A DNA stretch of 64,000 nucleotides from positions 91,725 to 155,724 of the forward strand of contig NZ_QSOP01000002.1 in the NCBI RefSeq assembly GCF_003436275.1, read 5' to 3'. Shown piece by piece: positions 50,595-63,878 of this stretch (position 1 is the stretch's first letter; each line of letters opens with the position of its first letter). This DNA is from Collinsella sp. TM09-10AT. Lineage in GTDB: Bacteria > Actinomycetota > Coriobacteriia > Coriobacteriales > Coriobacteriaceae. The notes under the pieces were generated by a model, which saw only the letters and a list, made by a program, of their open reading frames with translations, was not told the DNA's origin and searched no databases. The position numbers and the translations under genes were made by a program.

Positions 50595-52955
50595 ATGGAT
50601 GCCGCAGCCCGTACCGCCCATGATTCCACCCTCCAGCCGTTCTCGGAGATGGAGCACTATAAGCATGCCGATGAGCTGCCGCCCGAGATTATGGCGGACA
50701 GCTACGACAAACTGGAGCGCCTGTGCCTCAAATATATGAATGAGGACGACTTTTCTAAGGTGGAGCAGGCCTATTGCTTTGCTGCCGAGAAGCACTGCAA
50801 CCAAAAGCGCCGCTCGGGTGAGATGTACATCAACCATCCCGTCGAGGTGGCCATCATTTTGGCCGATCTCAAGATGGACTGCGATGTAGTGTGCGCCGCG
50901 CTGCTGCACGATACCGTCGAGGATACCGAGACCTCGCTTGCCGATGTTTCCGGCCTGTTTGGCGATACGGTGGCCGAGCTCGTCGATGGCGTGACCAAGC
51001 TCACCAACATCGAAGTCGACAGTATGGACGAGAAACAGGCGCTCACGCTGCGAAAGATGTTCCTCGCCATGTCCAAGGACATCCGCGTCATCATCGTTAA
51101 GCTTGCCGACCGTCTGCACAACATGCGCACCCTTGCAGCCCTGCGTGAGGACCGTCGCCTGTTTAAGGCTCGCGAGACCATGGACGTGTATGCGCCCCTG
51201 GCCGACCGTCTGGGCATGAGCTCCATTAAATGGGAGCTCGAGGACCTGTCCTTCTTCTACCTGGAGCCCGATGCCTACCAGCGCATCGCACGCATGGTGG
51301 CGGAGTCGCGCGAGGTCCGTGAGCGCTATCTGGCCGAGACCATCAAGACGCTCACCGACGAGCTCAACCGCATTGGCCTGGAAGACTTCCAGATCAACGG
51401 CCGTTCCAAGCACTATTGGTCCATCTACCAAAAGATGAAGCGCAAGGGCAAGGAATTCTCCGAGATCTACGACCTGGTGGCACTGCGCGTCATCACGCAT
51501 TCGGTGCGCGATTGCTACTCCACGCTCGGCGCGGTGCACACGCTGTGGCACCCCATGCCCGGCCGCTTTAAAGACTATATCGCCATGCCCAAGGTCAATA
51601 ACTACCAGTCGCTCCACACGACGGTCATCGGCCCCACGGCTCGCCCGCTCGAGATTCAGATTCGAACCTATGAGATGCATGAGCAGGCCGAGTACGGCAT
51701 TGCCGCCCACTGGCTATATAAGAAGTCGGGCGGATCGTCTGCTTCCAAGACCAATGACGCTCAACGTTTGGACGACCAGATCAACTGGCTCAAGCATTCG
51801 CTCGATTGGGCGGCTTCCGACGAGATCACCGATGCCAAGGAATACCTGCATTCGCTGAAGGTCGACCTCTTCGATCAGGAGATCTTTGTCTTTACGCCCA
51901 AGGGCGAGGTCATGGCGCTTCGTGCCGGCTCCACGCCGCTCGACTTTGCCTACGCCGTTCACACCGAGGTGGGAAACCATTGCGTCGGCGCCAAAATCAA
52001 CGGTGCGGTGGCTCCGCTCACGCACGAGATTAAGACGGGTGACCGTGTCGAGATTCTGACTAACAAGAGTTCCAAGCCGTCGCGTGATTGGCTCAAGATC
52101 GTTAAGACACCTTCCGCCAAGTCAAAGATCCGCCGCTATTTTGCCGCTGCGACCAAGGACGACGACGCTGCTGCTGGTCGCGATATGCTGGCTAAGGACC
52201 TGCGTAAGCGTGGCTATGGCATTTCTACGCCGCGTTCGACGCGTGCGCTCAACGCCGTGGCGGAGCAGTTTAACTTCAAGCAGCTCGAGGACCTGTTTGC
52301 CGCCGTCGGCGCCGGCAAGGTTGCCCCGCGCGCTGTGGGCAATAAGGTCGAGCAAATCTTGGACCCCAAGCCCGAGGAACAGCTCACCAAGGCCGAGGCT
52401 ATCGCCGAGGTCGTGAAGCAGCCTGCTCGCGGCTCCAACCGCAAGCCGCAAAAGCGCGGCAAGAGCGCCAGTAACGGCATTATCGTCAAGGGCGAGAGCA
52501 ACAGCGGCCTACTGGTCCGTCTGGCTCATTGCTGCAACCCCGTGACGGGCGACGACATCGTCGGCTTCATCACGCGCGGTCGTGGCGTTTCGGTGCATCG
52601 CGCCAACTGTCCCAACGTCAAGGGTCTTATGGAGCATCCCGAGCGCATGATCGAAGTGGAGTGGGACGGCGCTGCCGACACCCTCTTCCAGGTCGAGATC
52701 GTGGTCGAGTGCCTGGACCGCATGGGCCTGCTCAAGGATGTCACCATTGCCATTGGCGATGCGGGCGGCAATATCCTTTCTGCCGCCACGTCGACCAACC
52801 GCGAGGGTATTGCAACCCTGCGCTTTATGGTCGAGATCTCGGACGCGAGTGGTCTGGATCCGCTGCTGGCCTCCATCAGCAGCGTTGACTCGGTCTACGA
52901 CGCGCGCCGCCTGATGCCCGGTGAGGGTGGAGCCCAGCTTAAGCGCCGCGTTTAG
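50595..52955 (+). CDS. relA: Bifunctional (p)ppGpp synthetase/hydrolase Rel
   Basis: A 786-aa long RelA/SpoT homolog. The hydrolase HD domain is intact: RRSGEMYINHPVEVA and HDTVED (105-110), with RLHNMRTLAAL after it. The synthetase domain has GRSKHYWSIYQKMKRKGKEF and NYQSLHTTVIGP. TGS (VFTPKGEVMALRAGSTPLDFAYAVHTEVG, in two blocks), a zinc-type CCNP region (LAHCCNPVTGDDIVG) and a C-terminal ACT domain follow. It makes and breaks the alarmone during starvation. ATG 50595 has GGGGAAGGGGAC upstream. Sharing a transcript with recJ is common in this class as far as I know. Confidence 0.95.
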   Translation: MDAAARTAHDSTLQPFSEMEHYKHADELPPEIMADSYDKLERLCLKYMNEDDFSKVEQAYCFAAEKHCNQKRRSGEMYINHPVEVAIILADLKMDCDVVCAALLHDTVEDTETSLADVSGLFGDTVAELVDGVTKLTNIEVDSMDEKQALTLRKMFLAMSKDIRVIIVKLADRLHNMRTLAALREDRRLFKARETMDVYAPLADRLGMSSIKWELEDLSFFYLEPDAYQRIARMVAESREVRERYLAETIKTLTDELNRIGLEDFQINGRSKHYWSIYQKMKRKGKEFSEIYDLVALRVITHSVRDCYSTLGAVHTLWHPMPGRFKDYIAMPKVNNYQSLHTTVIGPTARPLEIQIRTYEMHEQAEYGIAAHWLYKKSGGSSASKTNDAQRLDDQINWLKHSLDWAASDEITDAKEYLHSLKVDLFDQEIFVFTPKGEVMALRAGSTPLDFAYAVHTEVGNHCVGAKINGAVAPLTHEIKTGDRVEILTNKSSKPSRDWLKIVKTPSAKSKIRRYFAAATKDDDAAAGRDMLAKDLRKRGYGISTPRSTRALNAVAEQFNFKQLEDLFAAVGAGKVAPRAVGNKVEQILDPKPEEQLTKAEAIAEVVKQPARGSNRKPQKRGKSASNGIIVKGESNSGLLVRLAHCCNPVTGDDIVGFITRGRGVSVHRANCPNVKGLMEHPERMIEVEWDGAADTLFQVEIVVECLDRMGLLKDVTIAIGDAGGNILSAATSTNREGIATLRFMVEISDASGLDPLLASISSVDSVYDARRLMPGEGGAQLKRRV

Positions 52956-53039
52956 TCGCGACGAACGTGTCACATTATCGATATTCGCTACACTCGAGGC
53001 ATCGTTTGATGCCTCGAGTTCTATAGAGAGGAGAGGGAC

Positions 53040-53723
53040 ATGAGTGCTGTGTCCTTGGATTTAACTCCCAAGGGATCGGTCGAGATCGAGACGCTCGTAA
53101 ACGGTCCCATTCAGACCAATAGCTATGCTGTTATTTCGGACAATGAGTGCGTGATTATCGATCCCGCATGGGAAGGCGAACGCCTGGTGGAGCATATTCG
53201 AGCCGAGCATCCCGGCGTACGCGTGTTTGGCGCCGTATGCACTCATGGCCATGCCGATCATGTTGGTGGTGTTGCAGGCGTGCGAACCGCCGTTGGCGAG
53301 GGCTGCCAGTATGAGCTGTGTGCTAAGGATGTGGCGGTGCCGCATGCGAACATCGAGGAACAGCGAGCTATGTGGGGCATTGAGACGCCTGACCCCGGGG
53401 AGCCGACGCACCTGCTCGCCGAGGGAGATGCTATCAAGGTGGGCGATATCTACCTGCAGGTGATCGAGACGCCAGGGCATACGCCGGGCGGGATCGTCTT
53501 GTTTGCTGCCACCGAGCAGGGGAACATTGCCTTTGTGGGCGACACCCTGTTTCCGGGTGGGCACGGCCGCACCGATCTTTCTGGAGGAGACGAGGCGGCG
53601 ATTCTGCGCTCGCTCTCCAAGCTCGCCCGGCTTCTCCCGCCCGATACCGTTTGCCTAACCGGTCATGGCGATTCGACCACCATGGCACGCGAGCTCATGC
53701 AGAACCCTTTCATGCAGATTTAG
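53040..53723 (+). CDS. Metallo-beta-lactamase-fold hydrolase (glyoxalase II-like)
   Basis: A 227-aa MBL-fold enzyme. Metal ligands are in CTHGHADHVGG (HGHADH, about 69-74), TPGHTPGG, FVGDTLF and TGHGDST. It resembles the YcbL/type II-like group placed near rel in many Gram-positive genomes. A thioester substrate such as a glyoxalase product is possible, but not shown. ATG 53040 has GAGGAGAGGG upstream. It follows rel at 84 nt and probably belongs to the same operon. Confidence 0.88.
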   Translation: MSAVSLDLTPKGSVEIETLVNGPIQTNSYAVISDNECVIIDPAWEGERLVEHIRAEHPGVRVFGAVCTHGHADHVGGVAGVRTAVGEGCQYELCAKDVAVPHANIEEQRAMWGIETPDPGEPTHLLAEGDAIKVGDIYLQVIETPGHTPGGIVLFAATEQGNIAFVGDTLFPGGHGRTDLSGGDEAAILRSLSKLARLLPPDTVCLTGHGDSTTMARELMQNPFMQI

Positions 53724-53753
53724 CTTAATAGTCGGCTTTTGAAGCACGAGAAG

Positions 53754-53828
53754 CGTCCAAACGTCAAGCTATTTTTCCCCAACGGGTCGATTTCGTAGGG
53801 CAAACGGTCAAAAAAGTCTGTTTGGACG
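53754..53828. promoter_or_regulatory. 9-bp inverted repeat in the aldolase promoter region
   Basis: CGTCCAAAC (53754-53762) and GTTTGGACG (53820-53828) are exact reverse complements 57 nt apart. They frame the region where the aldolase promoter should be; TAAAAT at 53872-53877 is a possible -10. They may be paired operator half-sites that allow looping. Confidence 0.4.
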
Positions 53829-53917
53829 ATATTCGTGAACAAACGAACGTTTATGCTCGGGTGCGCCGTGGTAAAATCTCAGACGTTATCGGAGCAACCT
53901 TACAGGAGGTTTCTTTT

Positions 53918-54784
53918 ATGCTCGTCAACGCAGCAGACATGCTCAAGAAGGCCGAGGCCGGCAAGTACGGTCTTGGTGCCTTCAACACCAACAACCTCGA
54001 GTGGACCCTGGCTATTCTCCAGGCCGCCGAGGAGGCCAAGTCTCCGCTGATCCTTCAGTGCACCGCTGGTGCCGCTAAGTGGATGGGCGGTTTCAAGGTC
54101 TGCGCCGACATGGTCAAGGCTGCCGTCGAGGCCACGGGCGTTACCGTTCCCGTCGCCCTTCACCTCGATCACGGTTCTTACGAGGACTGCTTCAAGTGCA
54201 TCGAGGCCGGCTTCACGTCCATCATGTATGACGGCTCTCACGAGGAGACCTTCCAGCTTAACCTCGACCGCACCAAGGAGCTCGTTGAGCTTGCTCACTC
54301 CAAGGGCATGTCCATCGAGGCCGAGGTCGGCGGCATCGGCGGCACCGAGGACGGCGTGACCTCCAGCGGCGAGCTCGCTGATCCTGCTGAGTGCAAGCAG
54401 ATCGCTGACCTGGGTGTCGACTTCCTCGCCTGCGGCATCGGCAACATCCACGGCGTGTACCCCGCCGACTGGGCTGGTCTTTCCTTCGAGCGTCTGGGCG
54501 AGATTAAGGCCCAGACCGGTGACCTGCCCCTCGTTCTGCACGGTGGCACCGGCATCCCCGAGGATCAGATCAAGAAGGCCATCTCCCTGGGCATCTCCAA
54601 GATCAACGTCAACACCGACCTGCAGCTCGTCTTCGCCAAGGGCGTCCGCGAGTACATCGAGGCTGGCAAGGATCAGCAGGGCAAGGGCTTTGACCCCCGC
54701 AAGCTCCTCAAGCCTGGTCGCGACAACATCGTTGCCCGCACCAAGGAGCTCATGGAGGAGTTTGGCTCCGTCAACAAGGCGTAA
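53918..54784 (+). CDS. fba: Class II fructose-1,6-bisphosphate aldolase
   Basis: A 288-aa zinc-dependent aldolase of glycolysis. LGAFNTNNLEW, VALHLDHGSYEDC (His/Asp zinc and catalytic residues), MYDGSHEETFQLN, EAEVGGIGGTEDG, GNIHGVYP, VLHGGTGIPED and KINVNTDLQ are all present in order. Codon use is strongly biased to GCC/GAG/CTC, fitting a highly expressed gene. I chose ATG 53918, since ACAGGAGGT is just upstream; the frame extends left to 53822 only by chance. A long folded and repeated non-coding region follows. Confidence 0.95.
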   Translation: MLVNAADMLKKAEAGKYGLGAFNTNNLEWTLAILQAAEEAKSPLILQCTAGAAKWMGGFKVCADMVKAAVEATGVTVPVALHLDHGSYEDCFKCIEAGFTSIMYDGSHEETFQLNLDRTKELVELAHSKGMSIEAEVGGIGGTEDGVTSSGELADPAECKQIADLGVDFLACGIGNIHGVYPADWAGLSFERLGEIKAQTGDLPLVLHGGTGIPEDQIKKAISLGISKINVNTDLQLVFAKGVREYIEAGKDQQGKGFDPRKLLKPGRDNIVARTKELMEEFGSVNKA

Positions 54785-54805
54785 GCGTCGCTAAACTTCC
54801 CGCCG

Positions 54806-54895
54806 GAAGCCCCGTCCCCCTACACTGTTTCCTTTGCGCTCACCTGGCTTTGCCAGAAGTCGCGCCAAGAAAACAGCTCCGGGGGACGGGGCTTC
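54806..54895 (+). terminator. 15-bp inverted repeat with an inner hairpin after fba
   Basis: GAAGCCCCGTCCCCC (54806-54820) is the exact reverse complement of GGGGGACGGGGCTTC (54881-54895). The 60-nt interior contains its own CTGGC-TTT-GCCAG hairpin. The right arm runs into CTTCGTTT, a weak T run. It may stop or slow transcription leaving fba. Confidence 0.6.
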
Positions 54896-55030
54896 CTTCG
54901 TTTAACGCCGCAGGGTTACGAGTCTGAATTAAGATGGCTACTGGCTTTGCCAGAAGTCGCGCGACGGAATCAGCTCCGGGGAAACGGGGCCTCCTTTGTT
55001 AACTTGCTACAGGGTTACTGGTCTGATTTT
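54844..55030. repeat. Tandem imperfect repeat, two units, period about 97-99 nt
   Basis: Unit 1 spans 54844-54930 and unit 2 spans 54941-55030. Both begin CTGGCTTTGCCAGAAGTCGC, share AATCAGCTCCGGGG-like and ACGGGG..CCTT.GTT blocks, and end in CAGGGTTAC.GGTCTGA-like text. The start of each unit is a CTGGC/GCCAG hairpin. Non-coding duplication of an intergenic element is the simplest reading. Confidence 0.75.
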
Positions 55031-55135
55031 AGTTATATGGTTACCGTTCAGCGGTGTTGATGGCTCCCTTGTTGGGGCTTTCTTTTTATCTCGCTACAAT
55101 GGGCTTCAAGCGTTCTAGTGACTTGGAGTTTTGGT

Positions 55136-56569
55136 ATGGCTGTTATTAATGTGCTGCCTTCGGATGGGAAGGTTATTGACGAGGGTCCAGTTGGTTGCTC
55201 TGCTGATGTTTGCTGTGATGACTTTCGTCATCTCGATGTTGGACTGCCGCCCGAGATTCTTCGTCTTATGGATGCCGGGTATTTGACGCAGGCTGTTGCT
55301 GCCTGCGATCGCCTTTTGGAGCAGAACTCCGAGCCTTCGCTGGCTGCTTGTGTTCGTGCCGAGCGGTATCGCATGCTCGAGACGCCGCTTCATTTTTCGG
55401 TGTCGCGCGACCAGGCTATTGCGATGATTCGCGAGGAGTGGCCAGAGTTTACCGAAGAGCAGTTTGATGACCTGATTAATCGTAAGCGTATTGACTGGCG
55501 CTTTATCGATGGCGAACTGTTCGTTCTCGACAACTTCCTCGATTCGCTTCGCGTATATCCCAAAGAGGTTCCCGGCATGCGGCCCGATTCTACGGACGGA
55601 ATAGCACTGCGCAACGAGATGCTCAAGGAGATGGAGTCACAAAACGGATTGGCTCGCGTCATTACGCTTAAAGCGTCCGTGTCTGTCCCCGGCGCTCTGG
55701 AAAGGGAGACCGTTCGCGCGTGGCTACCCGTTGCCGTCGCCTGTCGTCAACAGTCTCATATCGAGGTTCTCGATATGACGCCGGAGGGTGCTGTTGCCCC
55801 CGCGAATGCTTCGGCGCGTACCGCCTCGTGGTCTTCTTCGAGTGAGCGCTCATTCTCGGTGACCTATCGCTATCAAATTGATGCCGCTTATCGTGATGTC
55901 TATGGGGGTGCGCTTCCGGTGCATCCTTGCATGGACACGCCACTGCCCGTGGACACCTCCGAGGACCGTCCGCACATTGCATTCACGCCGTATCTACAGC
56001 AGCTGACAGCCCGTGTCATTGACGGGCTCGAGGATCCGCTCGATCGCGCCCGTGCTATCTATGATTACCTGACGCAGTACATCGACTATCGCTATCAGCC
56101 GCCGTACTTGCTTTTGGGATCTATTGCCGATGACTGCGCGCATTCGCTCCGCGGCGATTGCGGCGTTATGGCGCTCACGTTTATCACCATGTGCCGTATC
56201 GCGGGCGTGCCTGCCCGTTGGCAGAGCGGCCTGTATGTTGCGCCCGATTCGGTGGGGTCGCACGACTGGGCAGAGTTCTATACGCCGCAGACCGGATGGC
56301 TCAACGCCGACGTGTCATTTGGATCTTCTGCTCGCAGGATGGGGGAGGAGTGGCGCCGCCGTCACTACTTTGGCAATCTCGACCCGTGGCGTATGGTGGC
56401 CAACAATCGATTCCAGGCAGAGTTTGAGCCCTCTTTCGACGGCATGCGCGAGGACCCTTACGATAACCAGATGGGTGAGGCTTCGGTCGACGGTCGCGGA
56501 TGCCGTCGGCGCGAGATGCTCCGCACGGTCGAACTCATCGAAATGCTCGAAGTTCCATTTTCGGACTAA
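55136..56569 (+). CDS. Transglutaminase-like cysteine protease-fold protein
   Basis: A 477-aa protein. The transglutaminase core is C-terminal with a full triad: C342 in RGDCGVMA, H376 in GSHDWAEFY, D392 in NADVSFG. The preceding PPYLLLGSIADDCAHSLRGD and the RIAGVPARWQSGLYV stretch are standard for bacterial transglutaminase-like proteins. The N-terminal 250 residues hold a helical region and a beta-rich domain without known motifs. I see no signal peptide, so it may act inside the cell as a peptidase or amidase; the target is unknown. I chose ATG 55136, seven bases after GGAG. The gene ends just before tRNA-Leu. Confidence 0.8.
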   Translation: MAVINVLPSDGKVIDEGPVGCSADVCCDDFRHLDVGLPPEILRLMDAGYLTQAVAACDRLLEQNSEPSLAACVRAERYRMLETPLHFSVSRDQAIAMIREEWPEFTEEQFDDLINRKRIDWRFIDGELFVLDNFLDSLRVYPKEVPGMRPDSTDGIALRNEMLKEMESQNGLARVITLKASVSVPGALERETVRAWLPVAVACRQQSHIEVLDMTPEGAVAPANASARTASWSSSSERSFSVTYRYQIDAAYRDVYGGALPVHPCMDTPLPVDTSEDRPHIAFTPYLQQLTARVIDGLEDPLDRARAIYDYLTQYIDYRYQPPYLLLGSIADDCAHSLRGDCGVMALTFITMCRIAGVPARWQSGLYVAPDSVGSHDWAEFYTPQTGWLNADVSFGSSARRMGEEWRRRHYFGNLDPWRMVANNRFQAEFEPSFDGMREDPYDNQMGEASVDGRGCRRREMLRTVELIEMLEVPFSD

Positions 56570-56608
56570 TCGGTAGAAAGCTGTGATAAACTAACTCACG
56601 CATTGCGT

Positions 56609-56695
56609 GCCCGAGTGGCGGAATTGGCAGACGCAGTGGACTCAAAATCCACCGTTGGCAACAACGTGCGAGTTCGAGTCTCGCCTCGGGCACCA
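56609..56695 (+). tRNA. tRNA-Leu (anticodon CAA)
   Basis: An 87-nt class II tRNA. Acceptor GCCCGAG pairs with CTCGGGC, the anticodon loop is CTCAAAA (anticodon CAA, reads UUG), the variable arm is long (CGTTGGCAACAACG), the T loop is GTTCGAGTC, and CCA is encoded. A GGGGG/CCCCC-T5 terminator follows at 56715-56738. Confidence 0.95.
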
Positions 56696-56906
56696 TACAT
56701 GCAAGTGAGCGTTCAAGGGGGTTGCGGCCCCCTTTTTCGTGCCGAACTCGCGTGAGCGCGCGAAGCGTTAAGCAAACAGGCCTGTGGCCTGTTTGTAGCG
56801 GAGCGTGGCGAGGGCGCCACGCGCCCGAAGCCCGGGGCTTCGCGAAGCGAAGGCCCTTCGAGTCTCGCCTCGAGCACCATACATGCAAGTGGACGTTCAA
56901 GGGGGT
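56673..56906. repeat. 50-bp direct repeat containing the 3' end of tRNA-Leu
   Basis: Copy A (56673-56722) covers the T arm and 3' end of tRNA-Leu plus 27 bases downstream. Copy B (56857-56906), 184 nt later, differs at three positions, one of which breaks the acceptor stem (CTCGGGC to CTCGAGC). The DNA between is unusually rich in palindromes, such as AAACAGGC/GCCTGTTT and GCGTGGCG/CGCCACGC. The layout matches attachment-site remnants or a duplicated tRNA cluster that lost a middle gene. Confidence 0.75.
56715..56738 (+). terminator. Terminator of tRNA-Leu
   Basis: AAGGGGG (56715-56721) pairs with CCCCCTT (56728-56734), then TTT. A related but weaker hairpin, AAGGG/CCCTT with TTTTT, lies at 56899-56921 after the second copy of the repeat. 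Confidence 0.82.
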
Positions 56907-56922
56907 CAAGGCTCCCTTTTTC

Positions 56923-57142
56923 GTGTACGTAATGTGATAACGCGCGGTACGTGTTATTATCGCCAAGGCGTTGTCCCCGCAATGCCTTAAAGAGGAACCC
57001 GAGGGTTCCCACCTTTTGGCGCCAATGAGCAGCTGACTGGTCATACAACTTAGATTCCCTTCCTCAAATCGAGGAAGTCTATGTGTACGACCTGGTTGCT
57101 GAGAAGCGCCGGGTTATTTTTTTATGAATGGAGGTAGGGAAA
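56923..57142 (+). promoter_or_regulatory. Structured 5' leader of infC-rpmI-rplT
   Basis: About 200 nt without a gene. TATTAT near 56955 may be the -10 box. Three hairpins follow: GGAACC/GGTTCC (56994-57009); CTTCCTC/GAGGAAG (57059-57077); and ACCTGG/CCGGGT (57090-57114), followed after TA by seven T residues (57117-57123). The last is terminator-like and sits right before infC, as in known L20-type leaders that attenuate this operon when L20 is in excess. I cannot confirm an L20-binding fold. Confidence 0.6.
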
Positions 57143-57697
57143 ATAGCTAAGTCTGATGACACCCGCATCAACGACGAGATCACTGCATCTTCGTGTCGTT
57201 TGATTGGCGTCGATGGCTCTCAGCTCGGCCTGTTCGCCATCCGCGATGCCCAGCGCGTCGCCGACGATCAGGGTCTCGACCTGGTCGAGATCGCTCCCAA
57301 CGCGGAGCCGCCGGTCTGCAAGGTCATGGACTACGGTAAGTTCAAGTACCAGCAGGCCATGAAGGCCAAGGCTGCTCGTAAGAACCAGTCCAAGGTCGAG
57401 GTCAAGGAAATGAAGTTCCGACCCAAGATCGACGTTGGCGACTACGAGACCAAGAAGGGCCACGTTCTGCGTTTCCTCAAGAAGGGCGCACGCGTTAAGA
57501 TCACCATCATGTTCCGCGGCCGTGAGATGGCTCACCCGGAGCAGGGCCTTAACGTTCTCGAGCGTCTCGCCGAGGATCTCAAGCCTTACGCTACGGTCGA
57601 GTCCAAGCCTAAGATGGAAGGCCGTAACATGCTTATGCTGCTCGCCCCGATTAAGGGCGCCTTCGATGAGGATAAAGCGGCAAGCGATAGCAAGTAA
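57143..57697 (+). CDS. infC: Translation initiation factor IF-3
   Basis: A 184-aa IF-3. RINDEITASSCRLIGVDGSQ, LDLVEIAPNAEPPVCKVMDYGKFKYQ (two blocks), EVKEMKFRPKID and KITIMFRGREMAHPEQG are conserved. I place the start at ATA 57143, eight bases after GGAGG, because unusual AUA/AUU starts are a known autoregulation feature of infC and the product then begins like other IF-3 proteins (AKSDDTRIN). ATG 57128 is in frame but precedes the ribosome site. IF-3 checks start codons on the 30S subunit. rpmI and rplT follow. Confidence 0.92.
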   Translation: MAKSDDTRINDEITASSCRLIGVDGSQLGLFAIRDAQRVADDQGLDLVEIAPNAEPPVCKVMDYGKFKYQQAMKAKAARKNQSKVEVKEMKFRPKIDVGDYETKKGHVLRFLKKGARVKITIMFRGREMAHPEQGLNVLERLAEDLKPYATVESKPKMEGRNMLMLLAPIKGAFDEDKAASDSK

Positions 57698-57729
57698 CTA
57701 GTGTTCTGTAACCGATTAAGGAGTATTTC

Positions 57730-57921
57730 ATGCCTAAGATGAAGTCCCACAGCGGCACCAAGAAGCGTTTCCGCAAGACTGGTACCGGCAAGCTTATGCG
57801 CGCCAAGGCTTTCAAGAGCCACATCCTGAGCAAGAAGTCCACCAAGCGTAAGCGTGGCTTCCGTCAGGAGACCGAGATCGCCGCTGCCGACCGCAAGGTC
57901 ATCAAGTCGCGTCTCGCCTAA
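57730..57921 (+). CDS. rpmI: Ribosomal protein bL35
   Basis: A 63-aa, very basic protein. [20 protein letters not shown] is the standard N-terminus, and [15 protein letters not shown] follows. AAGGAG precedes ATG 57730. It lies between infC and rplT in the widely conserved order and is part of the 50S subunit. Confidence 0.96.
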   Translation: MPKMKSHSGTKKRFRKTGTGKLMRAKAFKSHILSKKSTKRKRGFRQETEIAAADRKVIKSRLA

Positions 57922-57967
57922 GTTCGCGTTCCCGTTTTTCGTTTTACCGTCTAGGAGTTGATAGAAC

Positions 57968-58327
57968 ATGGCACGTATTAAGCGCGCTGTTGCCGCCAAG
58001 AAGAAGCGCCGTACCGTTATGCACCGTGCGAAGGGTTACTACGGTGCCGCTTCGCGTACTTACAAGCATGCTAAAGAGCAGGTCCAGCACTCCCTGCAGT
58101 ATCAGTATCGTGATCGCCGCAACAAGAAGCGCGAGATCCGTTCTCTCTGGATCACCCGTATCAACGCTGCTGCTCGCCTGAACGACATCTCTTACTCTCA
58201 GTTCATGCACGGCCTGAAGGTTGCCGGCATCGAGCTCGACCGCAAGGTCCTGGCTCAGATGGCTTACGAGGACATCGAGTCCTTCAACGAGCTGGCTGCC
58301 ATTGCCAAGAAGGCTCTCGAGGCCTAA
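57968..58327 (+). CDS. rplT: Ribosomal protein bL20
   Basis: A 119-aa basic protein. MARIKRAVAAKKKRRTVM, AKGYYGAASRTYKHAKEQV, YRDRRNKKREIRSLWITRIN and YSQFMHGLKVAGIELDRKVL are all conserved bL20 segments. TAGGAG precedes ATG 57968. It is needed early in 50S assembly and often represses its own operon through the leader RNA. A terminator follows at 58348-58384. Confidence 0.96.
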   Translation: MARIKRAVAAKKKRRTVMHRAKGYYGAASRTYKHAKEQVQHSLQYQYRDRRNKKREIRSLWITRINAAARLNDISYSQFMHGLKVAGIELDRKVLAQMAYEDIESFNELAAIAKKALEA

Positions 58328-58347
58328 TAGATTCTCTTGAATCGCTA

Positions 58348-58384
58348 GGGGAGTGTCGCGTTGTGCGCGGCGCTCCCTCTTTTT
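58348..58384 (+). terminator. Terminator of infC-rpmI-rplT
   Basis: GGGAGTGTCGCG (from about 58349) pairs, with G-U pairs, with GCGGCGCTCCC up to 58376, and is followed by TCTTTTTATC. Confidence 0.82.
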
Positions 58385-58397
58385 ATCTGAAGCGCGG

Positions 58398-58425
58398 TTT
58401 ACATTGCTAAAAGCGCGGGTAGATA
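58398..58425 (+). promoter_or_regulatory. Possible rRNA operon promoter
   Basis: TTTACA (58398-58403) and TAGATA (58420-58425) are spaced by 16 bases in the first AT-leaning segment after the rplT terminator, about 435 nt before 16S. A second candidate -10, TATACT at 58781-58786, has no good -35 box. Confidence 0.45.
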
Positions 58426-58860
58426 GACACTTACAGGTGACCGATCTCTATATATTTCTAAACCAAAGGGTCATCATCTGATACGTGCGGAAGATCCGCA
58501 CCAGTCTTTCTATTAGCTATAGAAAGCGATATGTTGTGTAGGACTTGTGAAGAGTGGAATTGACGACCCACAGGGCTTCGCGGTCTGGCAATATATCTCC
58601 TTGCCGCGCGGCCCGGTCGGACCGGATCAGCCGCCAGGCGTGCACCTTGAGAACCGGATACTGCGAGGATGGACACATTCAGTGTCGCATCCGGGCAGAC
58701 ATCGAACCATTTGAAATGGTCTAACTTGGATTTGTTTTTCGCAAGGCCGCCGAGAGGCGGCCCCGAGAAATTCCTTTTCCTATACTAAAACCATATGAAT
58801 CGAACGGAACCGATCAGCGATGGACTGAGAGGACCGGACGGGCTCGAAGCCCATACATTT
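58426..58860 (+). other. rRNA operon leader
   Basis: No gene is present. Hairpins: GTGCGGA/TCCGCAC (58485-58501), CTTTCTAT/ATAGAAAG (58506-58526) and GGCCGCC/GGCGGCC (58745-58762). ACCTTGAGAACCGGATA near 58645 recurs almost unchanged in the 16S-23S spacer near 60484. These probably belong to antitermination and RNase III processing. Confidence 0.55.
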
Positions 58861-63735
<4,875 letters not shown>

Positions 63736-63878
63736 GCACCTCGCGGCCCGCGGGACCCAGCGCTCATGCGCGCGGTCCGGGCACGAGGATGCCCCCGAGT
63801 CACCTCCCCTATGCGCCATGCGGCCCCCAGGGCACGTGTATGCGATACCGGACACCGTAACGGTGGGCGCCGCCCACC

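Larger units (their letters stand above)
54785..55135. other. Repeat-rich non-coding region between fba and the transglutaminase gene
   Basis: No gene is supported. Bases 54806-54895 form a 15-bp inverted repeat that starts 21 nt after the fba stop and may terminate it. Two imperfect copies of a block of about 90 bases lie at 54844-54930 and 54941-55030. A TACAAT near 55095 could be the -10 box of the next gene. Confidence 0.6.

Noticed and set aside
56700..57050. Overlapping short frames downstream of tRNA-Leu on both strands
   Set aside because: They run through the tRNA repeat, terminators and the infC leader, lack ribosome sites and contain palindromes.
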